DNA of 64,000 nt from Bacteroides intestinalis DSM 17393 (GTDB lineage Bacteria > Bacteroidota > Bacteroidia > Bacteroidales > Bacteroidaceae). Positions within the stretch are counted from its first letter, which is position 1. Each line of letters opens with the position of its first letter. Made by a program: the position numbers and the translations under genes. The notes under the pieces are model-generated. The model was not told the DNA's origin, did no database searches, and saw only the letters and a list, made by a program, of their open reading frames with translations. The stretch spans positions 1,240,001 to 1,304,000 of the forward strand of contig NZ_ABJL02000007.1 in NCBI RefSeq assembly GCF_000172175.1. Reading direction: 5' to 3'. Positions 25,936 through 34,206 of this stretch are shown piece after piece.

Positions 25936-26108
25936 GATGCCGCACTTCAACGCCCGCGATGCCACATTTCGCGGGTGCCGGTGCCACACTTGGACGACCA
26001 CGAAGTGTGGCATCGGTCTTGCTGAAGTGTGGCATTGGAGGCGTTCGGGTGTGGCGTTTACTCCGCTCAGGTGTGGCGTTTTTGGGGCTTGGGTGCGGTG
26101 TTTTGTGA
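25936..26108. repeat. mirrored 22-base tandem-repeat island, copy 1 (3 reverse + 5 forward units)
   Basis: Units of exactly 22 bases: three in reverse (starting 25936, 25958, 25980; core GATGCCACATTT) and five forward (starting 25999, 26021, 26043, 26065, 26087; core AAGTGTGGCATT/AGGTGTGGCGTT). The two orientations meet at 25999-26001. The right part overlaps the last ~40 bases of the DUF4373 gene. A second copy with the same period lies at 56873-56983. Confidence 0.85.
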
Positions 26109-27089
26109 GCTCCACGAATGCGTTGCCTCGTTCCAGAAAGCGGTCGCGTCCGGTCGGGGTGGGGCATCATCGGGGATGGGGCAGCCCAGATAGGTGCGCC
26201 GGCCGTTGACGAGCTGCTCGTAGCGGTGGGGGTCGGGTGGGGTAGCGGACGGCTGCCCGACATCGAGGGCAAGCAATGCTGCATGCAGGGCTTGCGAGGT
26301 GCGTTGCTCTTTGGTATAGTTGTTGAAATAATTGCGGGCTTCCTCCGGACTGTCTATGCTTTTCTCCTTTCCGTGAAGCAGCACATGGTCCTTGAATATT
26401 TCCAGTGCCTCTTTGAATCGTCTGCTCAACAGGGAACTGAAGCCGCTTGTCATGCAGACTCTGTCCTTCCATTCGCTGTCTTGTGCAAGGCTGTCTATCA
26501 GTTCCCGCCAGGGACGGAAAGGCGGCATGGCATTTTGCGCAGCTTGTAATTCTCCGTCGTCGTCGCCGTTCTTTTCAACGACGAAGTCGTTGTTTCTATT
26601 CTCATCTTCTCTTCTCTGCTCTTCTCTACTCTTATCTCCTCTTACGCGCGTGAAGCCGGGTTTTCCTTCTTTGTTGTTGGAATTCTGTGAGTTATCATCA
26701 TTTTCCATCTCTTTGTTTTTATCAAGAGTTTCCTTGTTCTCTGGTAGTTCTTCATCAGTTTCTTGTGAGTTGTCCGGCAGATTCGGTGCAGTTTCCATAC
26801 TGTCTTTTGCAGGTGAGTTATAGCTGATGGTTGACTCGAACTCTTCTCCTTTTATGATGAAGAGCTTGTAATTTTGGATGATTTTCCTCATGTACGCTTT
26901 TCCGAATCCTTTTCTATTCATGGTATTCAGTTGCTGGAAAGAGAGTTTTCCGTCCGGTTGGATGTGAAGGGTTTCGATGATGTACAAATACGTTCCGTAT
27001 CCTCTTCCTCCTTCATGGTCAATGAGTGCGGATAACCTTTTGTCGTTCGACAGGTCATTGGGGTGTTTAAACCATGCAAATTTTTTCAT
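26067..27089 (-). CDS. DUF4373 (Lin1244/Lin1753-like) replication-associated protein
   Basis: A 340-residue protein. Residues 1-90 (KFAWFKHPNDLSNDKRLSALIDHEGGRGYGTYLYIIETL) form a winged-helix-like domain shared with phage/plasmid replication initiators; residues ~100-180 are a low-complexity, acidic/Asn-rich linker; residues ~190-260 (WRELIDSLAQDSEWKDRV) are a second conserved helical domain. It is the first gene of the primase-helicase cassette, consistent with a helicase-loader or initiator role, which is inference. The last 14 codons are made of 22-base repeat units, so the C-terminus may have been acquired from the repeat. Confidence 0.82.
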   Translation of the reverse strand: MKKFAWFKHPNDLSNDKRLSALIDHEGGRGYGTYLYIIETLHIQPDGKLSFQQLNTMNRKGFGKAYMRKIIQNYKLFIIKGEEFESTISYNSPAKDSMETAPNLPDNSQETDEELPENKETLDKNKEMENDDNSQNSNNKEGKPGFTRVRGDKSREEQRREDENRNNDFVVEKNGDDDGELQAAQNAMPPFRPWRELIDSLAQDSEWKDRVCMTSGFSSLLSRRFKEALEIFKDHVLLHGKEKSIDSPEEARNYFNNYTKEQRTSQALHAALLALDVGQPSATPPDPHRYEQLVNGRRTYLGCPIPDDAPPRPDATAFWNEATHSWSSQNTAPKPQKRHT

Positions 27090-27417
27090 GTTTAATGAGT
27101 TGGTTAATTTTTAGTTTTTATTCAGGAAGGATAGAAGGGCTTCATAGTGTGGGGGGAAAGCTGTTCGGCAGTTGTATCGTTCTTAAATATGGTGCGAAAT
27201 TACATATTATTATTGATGTATAAAAACGTACAAATGTAGGGTTAATGAAGTACTAAATACCTACAATGTAGCTGTTGGGGCTCTTTTTATTTCATTATGG
27301 AACGTAATCCCTACAAAGGTGTTTTTGCGTGTTTTTTCAAAAAAAAATAAATGGAGGAGCCCTTTTTGCTGGTAGATTTATATAGTTGTGAGACATAAGT
27401 TTCTGTGTTACACAACT
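27090..27417. other. intergenic region upstream of the primase cassette
   Basis: No gene seen. A minus-strand -7 box TACATTTG (27238-27231) is preceded by the palindrome CTACAATGTAG (27261-27271); the sequence ACAAATGTAG is partly repeated, which suggests a regulator site. The rest is AT-rich. Confidence 0.5.
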
Positions 27418-27684
27418 TTACTGTTTCTTACTCGTTTGGTGTCCGCCAATTTCTCTTGTACTTCTGCGAACGTGTCCTAACATTCGTTTCTCACTGTCAG
27501 AGAGATGCTTCTTGTCTTTATCTGCCAACAGATAAGGAATAACTTCTGAGATAATTTCCAACTGGTCCAGTAACGGATTCTTCTTGTGTTTTGCTTCGCA
27601 TTCAAAGCGAAGTTCTTCTCCGCCTTCTATGCAGAGAGTTAAAGTACATTTTTGTTCATGATAAAATAATATAAAAAGGCGCAA
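27418..27684 (-). CDS. small conserved-looking protein of unknown function, start codon uncertain
   Basis: The open frame from 27684 has only a TTG start and this TTG lies inside a likely -7 box (CATCTTTG), so it cannot be the real start. An ATG at 27659 would give MNKK-CTLTLCIEGGEE if the A5 run at 27649-27653 (T5 on the plus strand) had one more A; as it stands that ATG is out of frame. The body (RFECEAKHKKNPLLDQLEIISEVIPYLLADKDKK) is well formed and hydrophilic. Either a non-standard start, a slippage-prone start or a one-base loss is involved. I do not recognise the family. Confidence 0.5.
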   Translation of the reverse strand: MRLFILFYHEQKCTLTLCIEGGEELRFECEAKHKKNPLLDQLEIISEVIPYLLADKDKKHLSDSEKRMLGHVRRSTREIGGHQTSKKQ

Positions 27685-27737
27685 AGATGGTGTTTGCCGG
27701 TTAGAATATCTTGACTTTCAGATGTTTTTTTAGTAGA

Positions 27738-28619
27738 CTACAATTTTGAAGTGATAAGTCCTTGGAGTGTACCGTGGAGAACAGATATTGTTAACCGGCA
27801 TTTACCATGAAGCAGATACATCACAGCTTTCTTGGGAGCGGCGATGAGGGAGAGATAGAGGCATGACAGGATTTTCTTTCCTCCCGATATATTTCGGCGT
27901 GCATAGAGGATACGAGCGCGCGATAAGTAAAACTCTCTTAGTGGGGTCCCTTTCCGAGCTGTCATACTTTCTTTGTGGTAGACTACGGCGGCCGGCTCAT
28001 ACCACAGTTTGTATCCGGCGCGGTGCATGCGGGCCGACCAGTCGAATTCTTCGTAAAACAGGAAGTAGACTTCCGTCATGGGGCCTATTTGCTGCAGCAC
28101 ATGACGGGGTACCATCATAGCGGCGCCATGTAGTGAAGCTGTTTCGCGGGCCATCCGGTATTGGGGCTGGTCTTTTTCATTGAATCCGATGGAGGCGTTT
28201 CGCAATGTGATGGGACTGAAGGGGGTGAAACCTGCATATTGCAACGTATCGGGTGCATAGCTGTATTTCAGCATGGGGGAGACACCACCGTTCATCTTAT
28301 CGGTTTCAAGTCGCCTCACCAGTGCTTCCAGCATTGGCTTCTGTATCAGTGTGTCGTTATTGAGAAAGAAGAGGTATTCTCCTTGGGCTACTTTCAGGCC
28401 TGCGTTGTTGCCTCCGGCAAATCCGGTGTTGGTATTTTGTATAACCTTTATTTCCGGATATCGCTTTTTGATTTCTTCACCTTCGGGAGTGCGCGAACCA
28501 TTATCTGCCACTATGATTTCATAGGGATAGGTTTCATATTTGCGGAATGAATCTATCATTTCGCAGGTATCGGCAAGACCGTTGTAATTGACGGTGATGA
28601 TGGAGACAAGTGTATTCAT
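27738..28619 (-). CDS. glycosyltransferase family 2 (rhamnosyl/galactosyl-transferase-like)
   Basis: A 293-residue GT-A enzyme: the NTLVSIITVNYNG start, ADNGSRTPEGEE and the FLNNDT (DxD-like) metal site at about residue 87, followed by FYEEFDWSARMHRAGYKLWYEP, the usual acceptor/catalytic region of dTDP-rhamnose-type GT2s. I begin at the ATG at 28619, because the longer frame adds a non-family basic leader. It is soluble, so it acts at the cytoplasmic face on a lipid-linked glycan. It diverges from the GT4 gene at 28753. Confidence 0.87.
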   Translation of the reverse strand: MNTLVSIITVNYNGLADTCEMIDSFRKYETYPYEIIVADNGSRTPEGEEIKKRYPEIKVIQNTNTGFAGGNNAGLKVAQGEYLFFLNNDTLIQKPMLEALVRRLETDKMNGGVSPMLKYSYAPDTLQYAGFTPFSPITLRNASIGFNEKDQPQYRMARETASLHGAAMMVPRHVLQQIGPMTEVYFLFYEEFDWSARMHRAGYKLWYEPAAVVYHKESMTARKGTPLREFYLSRARILYARRNISGGKKILSCLYLSLIAAPKKAVMYLLHGKCRLTISVLHGTLQGLITSKL

Positions 28620-28752
28620 GGCCCTTTTATCCTTCTTTTTTATCTTATGTCTACAAATATACATTTTCTCTCTTGATTTTTTCTCTCACAAATAGATATA
28701 TATGCAAAAAAAATGGTTTCTTTGTAAAAGCAACAAACAAGAGGTCCGTTAT

Positions 28753-29925
28753 ATGAAGAAAACTAGGATAGCTTATTGCATTCCCGCCCTTTATTATCCC
28801 AGTGGTATGGAGCGTGTTCTTACGTTGAAAGTCAATTATTTGGTTCAACACGGATATGAGATTCATATCATTCTGACAGATGGAGGGGACAAACCTCCTT
28901 ATTTTCCTCTGGCTCCTTCCATTGAGTTACATCAACTGAATATCGATTTTGAAGAACCTTATCGTTACGCGTTTCCTCGTCGGGTATGGCTTTATCAGAA
29001 ACGTATGCGCATACTGAAAACAAAACTGAACGAATGCCTTTGTGCAGTGAAACCTGATATTACGGTGTCACTGTTGCGACGTGATATAAATGTTATTAAC
29101 CAAATGACCGATGGTAGTGTGAAGATGGGAGAAATTCATTTTGACCGTATCCATTATCGTAACTTTAATATTTCCTGGTTACCTTCCTGGCTTAATACCT
29201 ATATTGAACGTCACTGGATGAGATCATTAATACGTGAGTTACGTCAGTTGTCGAAGTTTGTAGTCCTGACGCACGAAGATGCTGCTTTCTGGCCCGAATT
29301 GCAGAATGTCTGCGTTATTCCTAATCCTGTATCCTTTTTTCCTGATATCGTTTCTGATTGTACTCATAAGCAAGTCATTGCTGTGGGACGCTATGTTGCG
29401 CAAAAAGGCTTTGACCGTTTAATAGATGCTTGGCGTATAGTGGCAGAGAAACATCCTGACTGGATTTTGAAAATTTATGGTGATGGACACCTGCGTGACC
29501 AGTTGCAGCAGCAAGTAGAGGAACTGAGATTGACGAATTGTTGTTTCCTTGAACATTCTGTTTCAGACGTCGTTTCCAAGTTTTGTGAAAGTTCTTTGTC
29601 TGTGTTGAGTTCGCGTTTCGAGGGTTTCGGATTGGTCATTGTAGAAGCGATGTCCTGTGGGCTTCCGGTCGTAGCTTTTACTTGCCATTGTGGACCGCGT
29701 GATATTATTGCTGATGGGAAAGATGGGCTTTTGATCCCTGAAGGGAATGTTGCAGGGCTTGCCGATGGCATCAAACATTTGATTGAAGATGAAGAATTAC
29801 GCCGTGGGATGGGGCAGGAAGCACGGCGGAAAGCTGCCGAATATAAGATGGATGTTGTTGGCGCACAGTGGATTGAATTGTTTGAGTCATTACTTTCTCA
29901 TCCTATGCAGGATAGAGATAATTAA
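28753..29925 (+). CDS. glycosyltransferase family 4
   Basis: A 390-residue GT-B retaining enzyme. KTRIAYCIPALYYPSGMERVL is the N-terminal acceptor side; AVGRYVAQKGFDRLIDAW and SSRFEGFGLVIVEAMSCGLPVVAF (the E-x7-E donor motif) are the GT4 hallmarks. The ATG at 28753 fits the family start; the 17 residues upstream do not. Together with 29938-30792 (12-bp gap) it forms a plus-strand glycosyltransferase pair that is probably co-transcribed. Confidence 0.9.
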   Translation: MKKTRIAYCIPALYYPSGMERVLTLKVNYLVQHGYEIHIILTDGGDKPPYFPLAPSIELHQLNIDFEEPYRYAFPRRVWLYQKRMRILKTKLNECLCAVKPDITVSLLRRDINVINQMTDGSVKMGEIHFDRIHYRNFNISWLPSWLNTYIERHWMRSLIRELRQLSKFVVLTHEDAAFWPELQNVCVIPNPVSFFPDIVSDCTHKQVIAVGRYVAQKGFDRLIDAWRIVAEKHPDWILKIYGDGHLRDQLQQQVEELRLTNCCFLEHSVSDVVSKFCESSLSVLSSRFEGFGLVIVEAMSCGLPVVAFTCHCGPRDIIADGKDGLLIPEGNVAGLADGIKHLIEDEELRRGMGQEARRKAAEYKMDVVGAQWIELFESLLSHPMQDRDN

Positions 29926-29937
29926 TATAATTTGATT

Positions 29938-30792
29938 ATGAGTTGGTACAGTCGCTATTTGCAGGTTTATGAGAAAAGTTTCGATGAGGTGGCTTTTGCC
30001 GGAATCATTTCGGAAGTATGTTCCAATTTGAAACAGCTTCAAAGCACTACGCCTTTGGTTACAGTTTCCATTATTGCATATAATGAAGAGAAGCATTTGC
30101 TGGCTTGTTTGTGGGCGTTGAGTGAGATGAAAACCCGTTATCCCATTGAAATCATCGGGGTAAATAATGATTCCCAGGACCGCACTGCCGACATTTACAG
30201 TGCTGTTGGCTTACCATTTTATACAGAGTTGCATCATAGTTGCGGCCATGCCCGCCTTTGCGGGCTGATGAATGCGCGTGGAAAGTATCATATAAATATT
30301 GATGCAGATACACTTTATCCTCCCACTTATGTAGACGCCATGATTGAGGTTATGGAGAAGAACCCTGATGTGATGGGGGTTAGTGCAACATGGGGCTATT
30401 ATCCTGATAAGCAGCATTCGCGTATCGGACTTTACCTATATACACTTTCTCGTGATTGCTATTTGTGGTTGCTGTCTTTCAAGCGTCCGGAACTTAGCGT
30501 ACGCGGTTTGGTATTTGCTTATCGGACAGAAGAGGCTAGAAAGGTTGGTATTCGCACTCATATCATCCGCGGTGAAGATGGAGCTTTGGCATTCGGCCTT
30601 CGTGAATATGGGCGTCTTGCTTTTCTTAGAAATTCTAAAGTGCGTGCTGTAACAGGATATGGGACAGTAGGTGGGGGCTCCTTGTCAAGAAGCTTTTGGA
30701 AGCGGGTGTTGCAAGCATTTACGAAGATAAAGCATGTGTTTACAACAGCTAAGGAGTATAAGGATGAAGAGTCGAATTTGATAAAGAAGTGA
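29938..30792 (+). CDS. glycosyltransferase family 2
   Basis: A 284-residue GT-A enzyme. LVTVSIIAYNEEKHLLACLWAL is the nucleotide-binding start, VNNDSQDRTADI and NIDADTLYPPTYVD (DxD) are the donor site. Residues 1-40 form an extra helical leader before the fold. The ATG at 29938 is used; a TTG two codons up is possible. It follows the GT4 gene closely. Confidence 0.87.
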   Translation: MSWYSRYLQVYEKSFDEVAFAGIISEVCSNLKQLQSTTPLVTVSIIAYNEEKHLLACLWALSEMKTRYPIEIIGVNNDSQDRTADIYSAVGLPFYTELHHSCGHARLCGLMNARGKYHINIDADTLYPPTYVDAMIEVMEKNPDVMGVSATWGYYPDKQHSRIGLYLYTLSRDCYLWLLSFKRPELSVRGLVFAYRTEEARKVGIRTHIIRGEDGALAFGLREYGRLAFLRNSKVRAVTGYGTVGGGSLSRSFWKRVLQAFTKIKHVFTTAKEYKDEESNLIKK

Positions 30793-30871
30793 TTTTTTCT
30801 CTCTTTATTTTTTATCTTTTCAATAATGGTATATCTTTGCATGAAGAATATTTATTGATTTAGATAAAAAA

Positions 30872-31930
30872 ATGATAATAAATAAGCAGGAGTCTGAAGC
30901 ACTTAACATCACCCGGTTTGTGATGAGTATCTTTATCGTGTTTTTTCACGCTTATACATCGGTGCAAATATATGATTATTGGAAAGACCTTCCTGTGTAT
31001 AGAGGGGTTGCACGTTTTTTCTCATTGCAAATTGGTGAGATGGGAGTACCCGTGTTTTTTCTAATATCAGGCTATCTTTTCTTTGGCAAATATCAGCAGA
31101 CGTGGATGTGTTATAAGAGTAAAATGCAGAAACGTTTTTACTCATTATTCGTACCATATATATTTTGGAATGCTTTTATTATTGCCGCTTATTATGTGGC
31201 TGAATCCATTCCGACTATACAAACTTTGTTTAATGAGGGTGGAAAGTTAGTACATGATTTTGATTTACATGATTTCCTGTTTGCTTTTTGGTCACATAAA
31301 GGGGGAAATCCTATTCTTACTCAGATGTGGTTTGTCCGTGACCTCCTTCTTCTCGTTATATGTGCGCCTATCATATATCTTTTGGCGCGTTATGCCAAAT
31401 TTGTAGCTATATTCTGTTTTGGATTAATATGGTTCGTAAAATGGGAAGTTCCGAATTGGGAGAGTGGTCTTCTTTTTTTCTTCATAGGTGCTTGTTTTAG
31501 TATATATGGCAAAAGTATAACAGAAGAGGTGCGAAAGATAGCGCCATTTCTTTTTATTCTCACCCCATTATTATTGCTGGCAGACTTTTTATTGAGTGGA
31601 ACTACCACTGGTTTTTATGTGCATCGTACACTGATTTTTGTAGGAGTATTTTTTATTATTGCTTTAGTAACAGTACTGATAGAGAAAAAGAAAATACATG
31701 ATATTGTATTTCTGACTTCTGGCAGTTTTTTTCTTTACATCATTCACGATCCTATGATTCGTTTTGTTCGTAAGTTTACTCTTCGCTGGATAGATCACAC
31801 CAGTGAATTTCAGGCGATAGCTATATATTTTGCAGCAGTAGCAATTGATGTTGCTGTTGCTTATTTCGTCTTTTGGTGTTTACGAAAATGTGCGCCCGGT
31901 TTCTTAAAATGGTCGACGGGAGGACGATGA
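30872..31930 (+). CDS. acyltransferase family 3 membrane protein (sugar O-acetyltransferase-like)
   Basis: A 352-residue protein with about ten membrane helices. The start (NITRFVMSIFIVFFHAYTS) carries the histidine conserved in acyltransferase-3 proteins, followed by the GVPVFFLISGYLFF segment typical of the family. Such enzymes add acetyl or similar groups to polysaccharides or lipids in the inner membrane. It probably has its own promoter: TATCTTTG at 30832-30839. Acceptor is unknown. Confidence 0.88.
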   Translation: MIINKQESEALNITRFVMSIFIVFFHAYTSVQIYDYWKDLPVYRGVARFFSLQIGEMGVPVFFLISGYLFFGKYQQTWMCYKSKMQKRFYSLFVPYIFWNAFIIAAYYVAESIPTIQTLFNEGGKLVHDFDLHDFLFAFWSHKGGNPILTQMWFVRDLLLLVICAPIIYLLARYAKFVAIFCFGLIWFVKWEVPNWESGLLFFFIGACFSIYGKSITEEVRKIAPFLFILTPLLLLADFLLSGTTTGFYVHRTLIFVGVFFIIALVTVLIEKKKIHDIVFLTSGSFFLYIIHDPMIRFVRKFTLRWIDHTSEFQAIAIYFAAVAIDVAVAYFVFWCLRKCAPGFLKWSTGGR

Positions 31931-31947
31931 AATGTAGTTGTTTTTAC

Positions 31948-33087
31948 TTATTGAAGATATTTTAGTAATACATTGATTTCTCTTTGATAGGATAACTGTT
32001 TTACATCATAATCCTGATATATATCTATATTGATAGCACCATTTACAATTAGAGAAAGAAGGCGATTCAAATCTGTACTATCTTCTTGTTTTATGAAGGA
32101 ACCATATTTTTCTTGTTCGATTAAATCAGCTGCACCTCCTACATTTGTGCTGATAATGTAGTTCTTGAAACGTTTGGCTTCATTCAGGACAATTCCGTAG
32201 CTCTCCCAGCGTGAAGTGCATACAAAAACTTTAGCCCGATTGTACCATTCCCATAAATCTTTTTTGCTGTTTACTTTTCCTATAAAGATGATTTGTTCCT
32301 TCTTTTCGGGATGTTTTTGGTAGAAATGTTCTATGGCTTGATGAAATTTTTCTTCTATAGGACCTATTAAAATAAATTTCCATGCCTTCAGTTCTATGCA
32401 TTCCAATGCATCCAGAATCATTTCGGTGTTCTTTTGATGACTACCCAAACGCCCTACAGTAATTATCAAATTTTCTTTTTGTTGAAATTCCCGCTCTGAA
32501 ATCCCGGATGTGGCAAATTCTTCTTCATCAAAAGCATTAGGCATCAGGACTAGTTTTTGCCTCATTGGTTTACTGAATACGCTATTGTTACATAGGAAAT
32601 TATAAGCTTGGGAGGTCTCACATGACAATACATCTACGTTTTTTAGGCAATTTGTGTACAATATCTTTCGTAAAGTTTTTCCTAAAAAAGTATGTCTTGT
32701 CAAATCCCATTCCTGACCGGAACTTGTATCCAGTTTAACGTAAACTTGTCCATGTTTGTTTAATAGTTTATAGAGTAGAATATTGATTAATGTTTCCAGT
32801 TTCCAATGAAAACACATCAATAAATCAATGTGTGAAGCATTCTGAAACAAGTATTTTATGTAAATAGGGATTCTTAGGTATGGATTATGTCCTAATGGCT
32901 TCTTGGTAAATGTCAGTCCTTTCTTTGATAGAGTAGGGATGAGCTCGGCTACCTTCTCGGAGTAGCCACAACAGATTTCTGTTTGATAGCCCAAGGCCTG
33001 TCCTAAATAGTAGGGTACCAATACTACATCTTTCCCGAACTCTAACGAGTTAAGTTTTCTCCAAAGAAGTGTTAGTCTCTTTTTCAT
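31948..33087 (-). CDS. glycosyltransferase family 4
   Basis: A 379-residue GT-B enzyme with LIITVGRLGSHQKNTEMILDAL and the donor-side motif SRWESYGIVLNEAKRFKNYIIST. The N-terminal half (LVPYYLGQALGYQTEICCGYSEK) is the acceptor side. It is convergent with the acyltransferase gene (17-bp gap) and follows the GT2 at 33093 by 5 bp, so the two form one unit. Confidence 0.88.
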   Translation of the reverse strand: MKKRLTLLWRKLNSLEFGKDVVLVPYYLGQALGYQTEICCGYSEKVAELIPTLSKKGLTFTKKPLGHNPYLRIPIYIKYLFQNASHIDLLMCFHWKLETLINILLYKLLNKHGQVYVKLDTSSGQEWDLTRHTFLGKTLRKILYTNCLKNVDVLSCETSQAYNFLCNNSVFSKPMRQKLVLMPNAFDEEEFATSGISEREFQQKENLIITVGRLGSHQKNTEMILDALECIELKAWKFILIGPIEEKFHQAIEHFYQKHPEKKEQIIFIGKVNSKKDLWEWYNRAKVFVCTSRWESYGIVLNEAKRFKNYIISTNVGGAADLIEQEKYGSFIKQEDSTDLNRLLSLIVNGAINIDIYQDYDVKQLSYQREINVLLKYLQ

Positions 33088-33092
33088 GAGTT

Positions 33093-34040
33093 TTAGTTTT
33101 TAAGCCAGAAAACAAGCCAATTTTTTAACTTGACGTATTGGGATAGATGTAAACGTTGGAAGCGACAGTAAGTTTCTATTTTCTCAAGTGTTTTCATTTT
33201 ATGACCCAACCAAATGACTGAATTTAATGTCTTTCTTAAATACAAGTCAATAATAGCACTCCATTCAACATGTTGCTGCGTCCAACTACGTATTTGTGTA
33301 CAAACTAAAGTATATCCCTCGATATTGTGCATACTAAAACTTGCCGCCATAGTCGAACTATTTCGTACTCTGCGTTTAAAAAATGGTTGCGGTATGTAGC
33401 CGACTCGATGAGCATTCAGCATGATTTGTACCACAAAAATAGTATCTTCATGAATTATTCCGGAAGGGAATCCTCCGAAATATTGCTTGAGGAAAGAATG
33501 CTTCGTAAAGCATAGCCAGGGAACAACGTAGAATATCTCATATTCTAATTCATAGTGCATTAGTTCTATTCCATCCCAAATTTTTTGTTCATCTATTTTT
33601 CCTTTCCTGCAATAATTGAAAGTTCCTGATGAAGTGGAAGTCTCATGTATGGTTTTTGCGTCGAAAGTAACAAAGTCAAGTTCTTTTCTTTCGCACATTT
33701 CGTAACATTGTCTTAGGGCATCTATATCCAGAATATCATCACTATCCATGAAATAGATATATTGACCGGTAGCCAGTTGTAAACCATTGTTGCGCGCTAC
33801 CCCTTGTCTCTGGTTGGGTTGGATAAGATATTTTATTCTATTATCTTTTCTGGCATATTTTTCAATAATATATTGACTATTGTCTGTGGAACCATCATTG
33901 ATGAGGATTATTTCCAAATCTTTCAGCGTCTGGTTGCAGATACTGTCTAAAGCACTATGTAAATAGGTGGCTGTATTATAAACAGGTATAATAACAGAAA
34001 CCTTGATAGACGGGTTGATATCAGAACAATTATTCATCAT
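33093..34040 (-). CDS. glycosyltransferase family 2
   Basis: A 315-residue GT-A enzyme with the textbook start KVSVIIPVYNTATYLHSALDSICNQTLKDLEIILINDGSTDNS and the DxD site FMDSDD (about residue 95). I start it at the ATG pair at 34040/34037, because the ~44 upstream residues of the longer frame are not family-like. It is coupled to the GT4 downstream and transcribed away from the fucosyltransferase-like gene. Confidence 0.9.
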   Translation of the reverse strand: MMNNCSDINPSIKVSVIIPVYNTATYLHSALDSICNQTLKDLEIILINDGSTDNSQYIIEKYARKDNRIKYLIQPNQRQGVARNNGLQLATGQYIYFMDSDDILDIDALRQCYEMCERKELDFVTFDAKTIHETSTSSGTFNYCRKGKIDEQKIWDGIELMHYELEYEIFYVVPWLCFTKHSFLKQYFGGFPSGIIHEDTIFVVQIMLNAHRVGYIPQPFFKRRVRNSSTMAASFSMHNIEGYTLVCTQIRSWTQQHVEWSAIIDLYLRKTLNSVIWLGHKMKTLEKIETYCRFQRLHLSQYVKLKNWLVFWLKN

Positions 34041-34206
34041 TATATGGTTTTGATGCCGGACAAATGTAATAAATCTAATTAGATTTTTTTCTATTTCACC
34101 GGATAAATATCTTGTATTCCGGTCGTCATTCTGCTCTAAAAGTCTTATCTTTACCTGAAAGATAACAATCAATCTTTATTTTATTAGTGAATAGTTTTTT
34201 TGAATT

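Noticed and set aside
25936..26108. Possible CRISPR array (22-base regular repeats)
   Set aside because: Units abut with no spacers, reverse orientation midway, are degenerate, and no cas genes are near.
25886..26284. 132-codon minus-strand frame rich in Pro/His/Thr
   Set aside because: It overlaps the end of the DUF4373 gene in another frame and consists mostly of 22-base repeat units; low complexity explains it.
28620..28752. Invertible (phase-variable) promoter between divergent glycosyltransferase genes
   Set aside because: I looked for flanking inverted repeats of the Bacteroides capsule type around this gap and the fucosyltransferase gene and saw none; no invertase gene is near.
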